In this document: piece after piece, positions 55,301 through 63,973 of the stretch
Layout of the letters: every line of letters begins with the position of its first letter
How positions within the stretch are numbered: position 1 is the first letter of the stretch
From: Anabaena catenula FACHB-362
GTDB lineage: Bacteria > Cyanobacteriota > Cyanobacteriia > Cyanobacteriales > Nostocaceae
Length of the DNA: 64,000 bases
Assembly: GCF_014698735.1 (NCBI RefSeq)
Contig: NZ_JACJTQ010000013.1
Coordinates: 1-64,000 of the forward strand
Direction: 5' to 3'
Made by a program: the position numbers and the translations under genes
The notes under the pieces: generated by a model
Seen by the model: only the letters and a program-made list of their open reading frames with translations
What the model was told of the DNA's origin: nothing
Databases searched by the model: none

Positions 55301-56344
55301 ATGAGCAGAAATATTACAGAATCAATCAAAAGAGTCGTAAGAAAAATTAAAGCTCTCATTAATACAGAAGGAAATTATAGCATTTATGGTGATGATACTT
55401 CTGAAGATTGGTTAACACATCTAAAAATTGACAATAAAATACGTTTATTTCCTGATTTTTATAGTGCGTGGCTAACTTGTCAAAATTCTCATTATTTGGT
55501 ATTAGTCAATCGGGGATTTTCATCTCAATTTCCAAGTTTTTTGCAAGAAGAAACTCTTAATTCAGGTGCTTGGGTAGTCATTATTGACGAATTAGACTTA
55601 TCTATTAAAAAAGATGCTGACATATCAATATTAGAAGAAATTTTGGACAACGAATGGAAAACTGAGAAAACTAGAAATGGAGAAGAATTTAAATCAGTTA
55701 ATATTGAGGAAGAAATTAATGGATATACGCTAAAAGATTTCTTTCCAAGAATTGCTTTATATAAAATAATTGACAGATTTACTCAAAAAGAAGAATTAAA
55801 TCAAATTACAGGCATTGCTTTAACCGAAAGCAATAGTTATTGTTTGCTACCATATAGTACAGAAGTGTTGCAAGAGTTTAAAAATACCTTTGAAAATGGG
55901 AATAAATATATTCCTTTTGAAAATATTTTAGCGAGTTATGTAGCTTCTGATTTTAAATTTGCTTATTTGGATTTGTACAGGTGCATAGAAGCATTACAGC
56001 CACTCTATTTTTTAAAGGCTTTTTATGATCAATTGGCATTGACAGGTAAATCTCTCCAGAATTTTTATAGTGATTTTTATGAAACTACAAAATTAGAACC
56101 TAAATTAGAAGATTCCTTAAATAAGCTACTCGGATCAATAAGTATAAATTACCAATATGCCAAAAAACACAATATTAATTCTGGATCTTATTTATATAAG
56201 CTTAGAAATCAAATCGTTCATTTGCGTCCAAATCAAAAGAATGATTTATTACCCAAATCAATTGATGATTGGAATCTTTTAATATTTGATATGCTAACAA
56301 TAGTTCAAGAACTTTATAAAGCCAATCAAGACTTATTAACTTGA
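55301..56344 (+). CDS. HEPN-like protein, probable RNase effector
   Basis: 347 aa from ATG 55301; the upstream TTG 55268 would overlap the first gene. The C-terminal 150 residues are helical and carry YLYKLRNQIVHLRP, giving R302-x4-H307, the catalytic Rx4-6H motif of HEPN ribonucleases (Apea/Swt1-like arrangement). The N-terminal 200 residues are alpha/beta and unrecognised, with SAWLTCQNSHYLVLVNRGFS as a clear strand pair. HEPN proteins cut RNA in abortive infection, toxin-antitoxin and CRISPR systems. With the DGQxR partner it may be a defence or toxin module. Confidence 0.6.
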   Translation: MSRNITESIKRVVRKIKALINTEGNYSIYGDDTSEDWLTHLKIDNKIRLFPDFYSAWLTCQNSHYLVLVNRGFSSQFPSFLQEETLNSGAWVVIIDELDLSIKKDADISILEEILDNEWKTEKTRNGEEFKSVNIEEEINGYTLKDFFPRIALYKIIDRFTQKEELNQITGIALTESNSYCLLPYSTEVLQEFKNTFENGNKYIPFENILASYVASDFKFAYLDLYRCIEALQPLYFLKAFYDQLALTGKSLQNFYSDFYETTKLEPKLEDSLNKLLGSISINYQYAKKHNINSGSYLYKLRNQIVHLRPNQKNDLLPKSIDDWNLLIFDMLTIVQELYKANQDLLT

Positions 56345-56383
56345 TATCGCATAAAATTTAAAGAAATCAGAAACTTTTCATCT

Positions 56384-56485
56384 TCTGAATCAGGATTTAC
56401 TGGATTTGAGGATAAACAGGATAAAATGTGATTCAACTATTATTTTATCCTGTACATCCTTTAATCCTGCTCATCCTGATTCAGA
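56384..56485. repeat. TCTGAATCAGGAT inverted-repeat element
   Basis: TCTGAATCAGGAT (56384-56396) is mirrored by ATCCTGATTCAGA (56473-56485), with an inner AGGATAAAAT/ATTTTATCCT pair. It sits between the convergent HEPN-like and hpnH genes and could terminate both. A diverged copy occupies 59702-59772. Confidence 0.75.
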
Positions 56486-56496
56486 CAATCTTAAAA

Positions 56497-57516
56497 TTAC
56501 CCCCTACCAAACACAGTCCCCATAGAACGGACTATATTTTGCGGTTGCATAGCATCCATCGCTGCGGTTGGTTCATAACCACAATGAACCATGCAATCAG
56601 CACATTTAGGATTACCACTAGCGCGTCCGTACTTACTCCAATCAGTCTCATCCAACAACTGTTTGAAGCTTGTATAGTATCCTTCATTCAAGAGATAGCA
56701 AGGTTTTTGCCAACCGAGAACACTATAACTAGGACTACCCCAAGGAGTGCATTCATAGTCTTTCTCACCAATGAGAAAATCTAAAAATAGGGGATTGTGA
56801 TTAAAATTCCAATTTTTCTTACCAGATGTGTAAGGTGTGAGAATTTCACGGAATAAAGCACGAGTTTGTTCTCTTTGGAGAAAATGATCCTGATCTGGGG
56901 CCCATGCGTAACCGTAACCAGGAGAAATCATCATTCCATCAGTACCCAGAGTTTCTAGAAAGTCGAAAAACTCCTGCATTTCTTGAATATCGCAACCTTC
57001 AAAAATAGTCGTGTTAGTAGTGACACGAAAACCTTTAGCTTTAGCAGCACGAATAGCTTGGACAGCAACATCAAAAACGCCTTTTCTATCTACACATTTA
57101 TCATGCCATTCTCGCATTCCATCGAGGTGAACGCTGAAACTCAGATAAGGAGAAGGTTGAAATTTATGGAGACTCTTTTCTAATAACAAACCATTGGTAC
57201 ACAAGTAAACATATTTCTTGCGTTCAACTAAACCTTTAACAATTTCATCAATTTGCGGATGTAATAAGGGTTCTCCTCCAGGAATAGAAACCACAGGTGC
57301 GCCGCATTCTTCCACAGCAGCAAAACACTGTTCTGGGGTAAGGTTTTGTTTGAGTACTTCTGTGGGATGTTGGATTTTTCCACAACCGGTACAAGCTAAG
57401 TTGCATCGAAAAAGCGGTTCTAACATTAATACCAGAGGGAAGCGTTTACGCCCTAATAGACGCTGCGTAACTAAATACTTCCCAATATCAATTGCTTGCT
57501 GTAGATTAATCGCCAT
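56497..57516 (-). CDS. hpnH: Adenosyl hopene transferase, radical SAM
   Basis: 339 aa. Radical SAM cluster Cys38, Cys42, Cys45 in [23 protein letters not shown], then a C-terminal cysteine set in [18 protein letters not shown]. It closely follows HpnH, which joins the 5'-deoxyadenosyl radical to diploptene/hopene, making adenosylhopane, the first step of extended (C35) hopanoids. hpnA lies 108 bp upstream on the same strand, and an HpnG-like gene is 6 kb away. ATG 57516. Confidence 0.94.
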   Translation of the reverse strand: MAINLQQAIDIGKYLVTQRLLGRKRFPLVLMLEPLFRCNLACTGCGKIQHPTEVLKQNLTPEQCFAAVEECGAPVVSIPGGEPLLHPQIDEIVKGLVERKKYVYLCTNGLLLEKSLHKFQPSPYLSFSVHLDGMREWHDKCVDRKGVFDVAVQAIRAAKAKGFRVTTNTTIFEGCDIQEMQEFFDFLETLGTDGMMISPGYGYAWAPDQDHFLQREQTRALFREILTPYTSGKKNWNFNHNPLFLDFLIGEKDYECTPWGSPSYSVLGWQKPCYLLNEGYYTSFKQLLDETDWSKYGRASGNPKCADCMVHCGYEPTAAMDAMQPQNIVRSMGTVFGRG

Positions 57517-57545
57517 TTAACTATTCTCCTCTGTTGATAACACCA

Positions 57546-57592
57546 CTTAAGTTGGTGATTGGTAATTGGTGATTGGTAATTGGTAATTGGGA
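57546..57592. repeat. GATTGGT/AATTGGT heptamer array
   Basis: About six units with a 7-bp period in the hpnA-hpnH gap. It is the reverse-strand equivalent of the CAATCAC array between ktrB and ktrA. Confidence 0.75.
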
Positions 57593-57624
57593 AGAATAAA
57601 CTCTTGTCTTCTTACTGTCACCTG

Positions 57625-58611
57625 TCACCTATTCACATAACCATTAGACACAAACCAATCAACAGCGTCCTTGAGTGCTACATTCAGAGGGGACTGAGGT
57701 AGACTAAGTTCGCGGACGGCCTTGGAAGCATCATAATACATTGGTTGCTGTGCCATGCGGACTCCATCTATGGGGACGGAGGGGGTTTTTCCTAAAGGTG
57801 CGAGTATTTTTTCTTCTACCCATGCCACAGTTAAAGGTAACAAAGCCGGAACGGATATTTGCGGTGCTTTCAATCCTGTGATGTCGGAGAGTATTTCTAG
57901 CAGTTGCTTGAGACTGAGGTTTTGATGACCTAAAATATAGCGATCGCCTGATTTCCCTTTTTCTAAAGCCAGCAAATGTCCTCTAGCAACGTCTCTCACG
58001 TCAATAAAGTTCAAACCCGTATCTACATAAGCCGGCATTTGTCGTCGCAAAAACCGCAGGATAATATCACCTGTGGGTGTGGGTTTAATATCCATAGTTC
58101 CAATGGGACTGCTAGGATTAACTACCACAATATCCTGTCCTTGTTTCGCAGCTGCGATCGCTACTTGTTCAGCTAGGAATTTAGACTTTTTGTAGTCTCC
58201 CACCAACTTCTCTACAGGACTCTGATGGGTTTCATCAACAACTTGACCAGATTTTCCCACTCCAATAGCCGCTACAGAACTGGTGTAAACAGTGCGTTCA
58301 ATTCCAGCTTTTTGGGCTGCTGCTAAGAGATTGCGCGTTCCTTCCACATTATGACGATAGAGTAATTCTCGGTCTTTTTGCCAAAGAGAATAATGAGCAG
58401 CGACATGAAACAGGTAGTTACAACCCTCCATCTGTTTCCAGATATGCGGATCATTTAAATCACTTTTAACAATATCTATCTCTAAACCCCGTAAATTCCC
58501 CAAATTACTACTCGAACGCACCAAAGCTGTAACGTTGTATCCTGACTCCAACAGCGATCGCACTACATGAGAACCTACAAAACCAGTACCACCAGTCACA
58601 AAAGCCCGCAT
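57625..58611 (-). CDS. hpnA: Hopanoid-associated sugar epimerase-like SDR
   Basis: 328 aa. Extended SDR: NAD-binding GGTGFVG at 7-13, LFHVAAHYSLWQKD, YTSSVAAIGVGKSG, the active-site Y-x3-K in DYKKSKFLAE, and VVNPSSPIGTMDIKPTPTG. This is the HpnA family, found with hopanoid genes and thought to modify the sugar-derived side chain. The adjacent hpnH strengthens the call. HpnA's precise reaction is not established. ATG 58611. Confidence 0.92.
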   Translation of the reverse strand: MRAFVTGGTGFVGSHVVRSLLESGYNVTALVRSSSNLGNLRGLEIDIVKSDLNDPHIWKQMEGCNYLFHVAAHYSLWQKDRELLYRHNVEGTRNLLAAAQKAGIERTVYTSSVAAIGVGKSGQVVDETHQSPVEKLVGDYKKSKFLAEQVAIAAAKQGQDIVVVNPSSPIGTMDIKPTPTGDIILRFLRRQMPAYVDTGLNFIDVRDVARGHLLALEKGKSGDRYILGHQNLSLKQLLEILSDITGLKAPQISVPALLPLTVAWVEEKILAPLGKTPSVPIDGVRMAQQPMYYDASKAVRELSLPQSPLNVALKDAVDWFVSNGYVNR

Positions 58612-58695
58612 TCAATGACCTCTCACTCCTCAAGATTTCATTATTATTTCAGATCCCCGACCTTCAAGAAGTCAGGGATCTTTGCGTTGAATTAC

Positions 58696-58800
58696 TATAG
58701 CTGTAGCCAGGATAATTAGGACATTATTAATCCTTGAAACTTAGATATAATAAGGCTTTCCCTCCTGCCTCCTGCCCTCTGCCTCCTGCCTCCTGCTATA
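58696..58800. repeat. TATAGC...GCTATA element, copy 3
   Basis: 105 bp, diverged: TATAGCTGTAGCCAGGATAA, TTAGGACATTATTAATCCTT, CCTCCTGCCTCCTGCC heptamers and CTGCTATA. It ends 10 bp before the stop codon (complement) of the DUF29 gene, the same 3' placement as copies 1 and 2. Confidence 0.75.
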
Positions 58801-58810
58801 TAATGTATAA

Positions 58811-59248
58811 CTAATTTGGTAAAAAATCGGAATTGAGAGTTTCTTCTAAAGTGTAAGGACATAGATCGGGAAATACCTGTTCACCTAATTTAGTTTCTCT
58901 AATTGCTAAAGCTAAACCTAGTTCATAAGCAGTCAGAAAAAGTTCTTCTAAATAAGGTTTTAAGCTAGGACTATCTTCTAAAAGTAATTTGATTTGAATC
59001 CGTTGTTCTTTAATTGTACTTAACCAGCTATTAGTACGTTTCTCTGCTTGAAATTGCCACTTTAATAAATGTCCTAATAACACCGCTAATCTATTTCTGA
59101 TTTCTTGTCTTTCTTTTCTTCCCAAGGTTTCCAATTCTTCAATCAGGTTAACGGTGTCTAATATATCCCATTGTTGTGTTTTTAGTAAATTAACTTGTGC
59201 TTGTGTCCAAGCATGGAAGTCTTTTGTGTACATTTCCAAGGTGTTCAT
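58811..59248 (-). CDS. DUF29 family protein
   Basis: 145 aa, standard DUF29 length. The pattern is a DFHAWTQAQVNLLKTQQWD start, DTVNLIEELETLGRKERQEI, the LLGHLLKWQFQ helix, then SWLSTIKEQRIQIKLLLEDSPSL and a closing AYELGLALAIRET. It is all-helical and cytosolic. DUF29 is abundant in cyanobacteria and of unknown function. It is monocistronic, with a TATAGC element at its 3' side and an AGGACTTACGC element 20 bp before its start. Confidence 0.92.
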   Translation of the reverse strand: MNTLEMYTKDFHAWTQAQVNLLKTQQWDILDTVNLIEELETLGRKERQEIRNRLAVLLGHLLKWQFQAEKRTNSWLSTIKEQRIQIKLLLEDSPSLKPYLEELFLTAYELGLALAIRETKLGEQVFPDLCPYTLEETLNSDFLPN

Positions 59249-59267
59249 TTTTTAAGTTTCATCAGTT

Positions 59268-59363
59268 TTAGGACTTACGCAAGATGTGACTGAAAACCTT
59301 ATTCCTGTGTAGCGGTAATTCATGAATTACCGCTACTTTGGTTCTGTTTTGCGTAAGTCCTAA
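59268..59363. repeat. AGGACTTACGCA inverted-repeat element, copy 2
   Basis: 96 bp with perfect 15-bp ends, TTAGGACTTACGCAA and TTGCGTAAGTCCTAA. The centre is a perfect 26-bp palindrome at 59310-59335 (half site TAGCGGTAATTCA). It shares its ends with 25543-25682. Confidence 0.85.
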
Positions 59364-59811
59364 GTTTATTTATTCCTAATTCAATTTTAACTCATGTCAG
59401 AATCAGGATTTTCAGGTTCTATGAACCACCTGAGCATCATTCTATCTAATAAGTATATTTTATATACTTATTCATTTTTAATAAGTTTTTTCAAAAAAAA
59501 ATGTTTTTTTTAGGGGTTGCAGTCGGGGTCAACGTGGTAGGATAGTTATATTAATATAATAGAGTGTAAGCAAAATTTTTATTAATGCACACATTCCCAT
59601 TATCAAAATATCAAGTCTAGGCAAAAAAGTCAACGGGGTTAGACCCCAAAAAACGAAATTTTTTTTGAAATTTTGAAATTTTTTTGAAACTTGAAAACGT
59701 CGGAATCAGGATTCAGACGAAAAAATCATAACACAAACATCCTGTAAATCCTCAAATCCTGGACATCCTGATATGGCTTGCGCCAAGCTACGCTATCAGA
59801 CAATTGAATTT

Positions 59812-59864
59812 GGTGCGTCAATTTTTACAATTAGTGAATTGTAAAATTAACTTTTTGACGCACC
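59812..59864. terminator. Long stem-loop just after the RND exporter gene
   Basis: GGTGCGTCAA (59812-59821) pairs with TTGACGCACC (59855-59864), and an inner TTACAATT/AATTGTAA pair extends the stem. It begins 10 bp after the minus-strand stop. It may serve as a terminator, though no T-run follows, and may itself be a mobile repeat. Confidence 0.5.
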
Positions 59865-59874
59865 CTAAAAGCTG

Positions 59875-62619
59875 TTATTGAGTCATCTTCTTCCTGGGAA
59901 ACCAATCATCTAAGATGGCGTAGACTACAGGTACAACAATCAAACTGAGGATAGTAGAAGTCACCAAACCGCCAGCAATAGCCACAGCCATAGGCGATCG
60001 CAATTCTGAACCCGCACCAAAACCCAAAGCTATCGGTAACATCCCTAAAAGAGTAGAGACAGTAGTCATCATAATTGGTCGAAGTCTAACTGGCCCAGCT
60101 TTGAGAATTGCTTCCGTGCGTTCTAAACCTGCTTGGCGTAATTGATTAATGTAATCTACCAAAACAATAGCGTTTTTATTTGCCAGTCCCAGCAAGAACA
60201 CAAAACCAATCAGCGAAATCATGCCAAAATCACTCTTAGTCAAGAGCAATGCTAACATCGCTCCCACCACAGCTAAAGGCAAAGAAACGCCAATCACCAA
60301 AGGATCTACCCAGCTTTTGAACAGTAGAATCAACACAACGATGATACACAACGCCGATAAAATCAACGTTGAAATAAAACTACCAAAAACTTCATTTTGT
60401 CGGGCAGAATCTCCACCTAAACCTAAGGTGATATCAGCAGGTAAAACTCCTTTAGCTTCCGCAACTATTTTGTCTGTAGCATCACCCAAAGTTAAACCCT
60501 GACCCAAGTTAGCACTGATGTATGCTACCCGTTGCTGGTTCAGTCGTTCAATTTGAAAAACCTGACTCTCGTTATTTGTGTCCCCTGTAACAGTGACATC
60601 AGCAAATCCTGGGATTTTAGTAATGCGATCTTTAATAGACTTAGCCGCTTGATTCAAAGCTTTGAGGTCATTACCGCGAAGTGCTACCTGTAAAGGTTTT
60701 TCTCCACCAGTATCCACAAATTGAATATCTTCCACACTGGTAGTCACACCAGGAAGTTTAGGCAAAGTTTGGCGTAACTGGTCTTGTATTTCTGCCGTTT
60801 TAATCGTGCGGTCTTTTTTCAATTTGACATAGAGAGTTCCCTTATTTGGCTCACCCCCACGAGAACCGACAGTAGTAAAAACAGTTTCCACATCTGGGAA
60901 TTTTCTCACCTCTGCTTCTAGTTTTTTCGCCACCTCTAAAGAGTCATTCAGAGGGTTAGGAATAGGAATTGAGGATTGGGGGACTGGGAAGTTATTTCCC
61001 CCCTGCTCCCTGCTCCCTGCTCCCTGCTCCCTGCTGTCCTGCTCCCTGCTCCCTGCTCCCTGCCTCCTATCTCCTAATTGCTGCAACGCTGCCAAATCCG
61101 GCATTTTCGGCAGAGGTGCAGTGTAAGTAATATTGAATTCACCGCGATCTAATTTGGGGATAAATCCTTTGGGAATAAAGGGAATTATGGCAATTCCGGC
61201 AATAAAACTGAGTACAGCTAAGGCAATAACTATTTTGCGATGGTTTAAAGACCAAGAGAGTAAATTTCGATAAGCGTCGGTAAAATAAACTCCAATTTTA
61301 TTTTCTTTGCGTTGGGAAGTTTTTGCAGCTGGTTTGAGCCAGTAAATAGATAAAACTGGTGATAAAGTCCGAGCTACCAATGTAGAAGCAATATAGGAGG
61401 CGGAAACTGTAATTCCGAATGGCTCAAAAAACTGCCCAACTACTCCACCCATCAAACCAATAGGTAAGAATACGGCTACGGCTGTGGCAGTTGTGGCGAC
61501 GACTGTTAAGCCAATTTCATCGGTAGCTAAGTGTGCAGCTTCGCGGGGACTTTGCCCTTCTTCGATGTGCCGCAAGATGTTTTCTACATCAATGATGGCA
61601 TCATCAATGACGCTGCCAATAACTAAAGCCAAAGCTAACAACGTAATTGTTTCTAGGTTGAAGCCGAAAATCGCCATGACGATAAACGTCGCTAACAAAG
61701 ATGTGGGAATTGCCAAAGCAGAAATCAAAGTGGCTCGCCAATTCCATAAAAATGGGAAAATTACTACAACTGCCAAGATGATAGCTTCTATCAACGCATC
61801 TATGGTTGATTTGGTAGCTTGGCGGATATATTCTGCTTGGGTAGCTGCTAGGGTAAGTTTGACATCTTTTAAAGTAGAACGCAGGTTTTGTACTTCCTGT
61901 TCGACTCGACTCACTACTTCTAAAGTGTTAGCATCGCCACGCTTGATGACTTGAAATGCTAGTACATCTTGACCATTAAATCTGATTAAATTTGCTCCCC
62001 CTGTTAAAGCCGCAGTTGCATTGGTGGCATTGAGAGGAGGAGATTTTGGAGGAGCGCCCAAAAGTGAGACTTTGAGAACTCCTGGCAATTTAGCGATCGC
62101 TGGTAAAATTTTCTCATTGGCCAATTTCTGCAACTCACCTAAATTTCCTGACTGACTCTCAATGGCATAGCTAATCACTGATGACTCATTCAGATTTAAA
62201 GGGATAATCTTATAATTAGCTCCTTCAGGTAGTTTTAACTCCTTCAGTGCGCTCTTCGTTTTGTTAGTAGAAGTTTCTAAATCTGTACCAACTGCAAACA
62301 ACAGGCTTACAGCACTTTGCCCCGGATAAGTTGAGGAACGGATATTATCAATTCCTTCCAGAGACTTGAGGCTTTCTTCCAGTGGTTTAGTTAACTTGGT
62401 TTCTGTATCTAAAGCAGAAGTTAAGGGTGCTTGGGCATTTACCACCACCACCGGAAAGGTAATATCTGGAAACAAAGCGTACTTTAGAGAACCAAAAGCG
62501 AGAATACCCGCTACTGTCACCGCTATCCAAAAACATACCGTCAACCACGAAAATTTAATTGCCCATCTGGAGATATTAAAAACTTCGCGTGCGGATTTTG
62601 AGTTATTAGTCTGTACCAT
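59875..62619 (-). CDS. RND-type efflux pump inner membrane subunit (AcrB/HAE1-like)
   Basis: 914 aa, somewhat short for the family (about 1000-1050). It has the N-terminal membrane helix, paired porter domains, and two six-helix bundles including SVIDDAIIDVENILRHIEEG and GLANKNAIVLVDYINQLRQ with the proton-relay Asp positions. It exports small molecules with a membrane-fusion protein and a TolC-like channel, neither of which is adjacent. Residues about 516-537 (RRQGAGSREQ onward) are encoded by a CCCTGCT heptamer array inserted in frame within the second periplasmic porter domain. Confidence 0.88.
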   Translation of the reverse strand: MVQTNNSKSAREVFNISRWAIKFSWLTVCFWIAVTVAGILAFGSLKYALFPDITFPVVVVNAQAPLTSALDTETKLTKPLEESLKSLEGIDNIRSSTYPGQSAVSLLFAVGTDLETSTNKTKSALKELKLPEGANYKIIPLNLNESSVISYAIESQSGNLGELQKLANEKILPAIAKLPGVLKVSLLGAPPKSPPLNATNATAALTGGANLIRFNGQDVLAFQVIKRGDANTLEVVSRVEQEVQNLRSTLKDVKLTLAATQAEYIRQATKSTIDALIEAIILAVVVIFPFLWNWRATLISALAIPTSLLATFIVMAIFGFNLETITLLALALVIGSVIDDAIIDVENILRHIEEGQSPREAAHLATDEIGLTVVATTATAVAVFLPIGLMGGVVGQFFEPFGITVSASYIASTLVARTLSPVLSIYWLKPAAKTSQRKENKIGVYFTDAYRNLLSWSLNHRKIVIALAVLSFIAGIAIIPFIPKGFIPKLDRGEFNITYTAPLPKMPDLAALQQLGDRRQGAGSREQDSREQGAGSREQGGNNFPVPQSSIPIPNPLNDSLEVAKKLEAEVRKFPDVETVFTTVGSRGGEPNKGTLYVKLKKDRTIKTAEIQDQLRQTLPKLPGVTTSVEDIQFVDTGGEKPLQVALRGNDLKALNQAAKSIKDRITKIPGFADVTVTGDTNNESQVFQIERLNQQRVAYISANLGQGLTLGDATDKIVAEAKGVLPADITLGLGGDSARQNEVFGSFISTLILSALCIIVVLILLFKSWVDPLVIGVSLPLAVVGAMLALLLTKSDFGMISLIGFVFLLGLANKNAIVLVDYINQLRQAGLERTEAILKAGPVRLRPIMMTTVSTLLGMLPIALGFGAGSELRSPMAVAIAGGLVTSTILSLIVVPVVYAILDDWFPRKKMTQ
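60995..61070. repeat. CCCTGCT heptamer array inside the RND gene
   Basis: About ten CCCTGCT-type units (one CTGTCCTGCT variant) lie within the coding frame. The minus strand reads REQGAGSREQ-type repeats. The number of units leaves the frame open. Confidence 0.85.
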
Positions 62620-62782
62620 CTTGGAAAATCAATCATTCTACCGCTGACACAATCATTTAGTCATGCTACATTAATGACCCACATTTTGGTCAGTTTTCCA
62701 AATGGCTACATCCTAGTGTTCTGGATGGTGGAAGATGAGCGATACCTACGCTATCGCGCGGATTGCAGTGCCGATGTCTAAT

Positions 62783-63252
62783 TTAAAAAACATTACCTTG
62801 TAAAGCCAACTGTAAAGGTTTCTGACCCCCCATATCTACAAATGGAATATCTTCTACACTTAGAGTAACCCCAGGCAGATTAGGCAAATTAGAGCGAAGT
62901 TGGTCTTGCAGTGCCGACGTTACAATTATTCGTTCTTTTTTCAGCTTCACATACAACGTACGTATCGGCTCACCTTCACGAGAAGCCACAGCAGTAAACA
63001 CAGTTTCTACTGTAGACACTTTCTCACCATGGCTTCCAGTTTCTTAGCGACATCCCGCGAATCATTTAACGGATTGGGAATAGGAATTGAAGATGATGAA
63101 GCAGCTAAAGCAGCTAAAGCAGCAGCAAAAGAGGAATTACTTTGGCCTTTTATGTTCGTTTCTCCTTGTCCCGGTAGCCTTCCTGGTTCTGGTAGTTGTC
63201 CTGGTTCTGCTTGCGCCAATAGTCGGGGAGCAGGAACACTAGCTAAGGTCAT
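62783..63252 (-). pseudogene. Broken fragment of a second RND exporter gene
   Basis: Two overlapping minus-strand frames (63007-63252 and 62783-63019) together read PIPNPLNDSRDVAKKLEAMV, then, after a frameshift, STVETVFTAVASREGEP, LYVKLKKERII, LPGVTLSVEDIPFVDMGG and KPLQLALQGN. These match the central porter segment of the intact RND protein just downstream. Upstream is a Pro/Gly- and Ala-rich low-complexity start. The fragment lacks all membrane helices, so it is a decayed partial paralogue or recombination remnant. Confidence 0.8.
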
Positions 63253-63301
63253 GCTACAATAATTGCCCGAAGTTTAAAACTTTTTAATGTGATTAGTGCT
63301 T

Positions 63302-63973
63302 ATGCACACAATTTTAGTCCCACAGGGTGCAGAATACAAAGCTGTATGTCGTGGTTTAAGTCGCGTCACCAGTTCCCAACCAAAAGTCTTAGCAATTCCC
63401 GTGGGTATGCAGCCACTGCGACAATACTTAAAAAATATTCCCCATCATCAAGAAAATCGAGTGCTGATGATGGGTTTGTGTGGCAGTTTAAATCAGCGTT
63501 ACACCGTTGGAGATATTGTTTTATATCAAAAGTGCCTTTTTCAAGAAAATCTGCAAGAGTGCGATCGCTCCTTCACCGCAGATATACATACCAAAATTGG
63601 GGATCATGTGTCTTTTGTTAAAGGCTTAACGAGCGATCGCGTGATTTGGTCAGCGGCAGAAAAGCGTGATTTGGGTAAAATATCAGGGGCTGATGTCGTA
63701 GATATGGAAGGATTTACAGCCTTGGAATTTTTCCAGCAAATTGGGGTATCTGTGGCCATACTGCGAGTAGTTAGCGATGATGCTGCTCACGATATACCTA
63801 ATCTGACATCAGCTATTAGTCCTGACGGTTCATTGCAAGTTTTACCTCTAGCTTGGCAGCTACTGCGTCAACCTATAGCCGCTACTCGACTCATTCGTGG
63901 ATCTTTGAGAGGACTCAAAGTTTTAACGGAAATAACTCAATTACTGTTTGCTGATTCATCTACAAATTTATAG
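63302..63973 (+). CDS. Nucleoside phosphorylase-like protein, HpnG candidate
   Basis: 223 aa from ATG 63302; GTG 63296 is possible. MTAN/PNP fold: MHTILVPQGAEYKAVCRGL, LMMGLCGSL, GDIVLYQ, and the substrate loop VVDMEGFTALEFFQ with VAILRVVSDDAAHDIP, in which the Glu and Asp bind ribose and base. HpnG is the member that removes adenine from adenosylhopane, giving ribosylhopane. hpnH and hpnA are 5-6 kb away, which supports that role. Methylthioadenosine or other purine phosphorylase activity remains possible. Confidence 0.75.
   Translation: MHTILVPQGAEYKAVCRGLSRVTSSQPKVLAIPVGMQPLRQYLKNIPHHQENRVLMMGLCGSLNQRYTVGDIVLYQKCLFQENLQECDRSFTADIHTKIGDHVSFVKGLTSDRVIWSAAEKRDLGKISGADVVDMEGFTALEFFQQIGVSVAILRVVSDDAAHDIPNLTSAISPDGSLQVLPLAWQLLRQPIAATRLIRGSLRGLKVLTEITQLLFADSSTNL

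Larger units (their letters stand above)
59249..59874. other. Repeat-rich intergenic region upstream of DUF29 and downstream of the RND gene
   Basis: It contains the inverted-repeat element 59268-59363, a T/A-rich stretch with poly-T runs (59480-59520, 59655-59690), the CAGGATTCAG...CATCCTGAT repeat at 59702-59772, the GGCTTGCGCCAAGCTACGCT repeat and a long hairpin at 59812-59864. No gene seen. Confidence 0.6.

Noticed and set aside
56428-56784. 118-codon plus-strand frame
   Set aside because: Lies antisense to hpnH and starts in an inverted-repeat element; a shadow frame.
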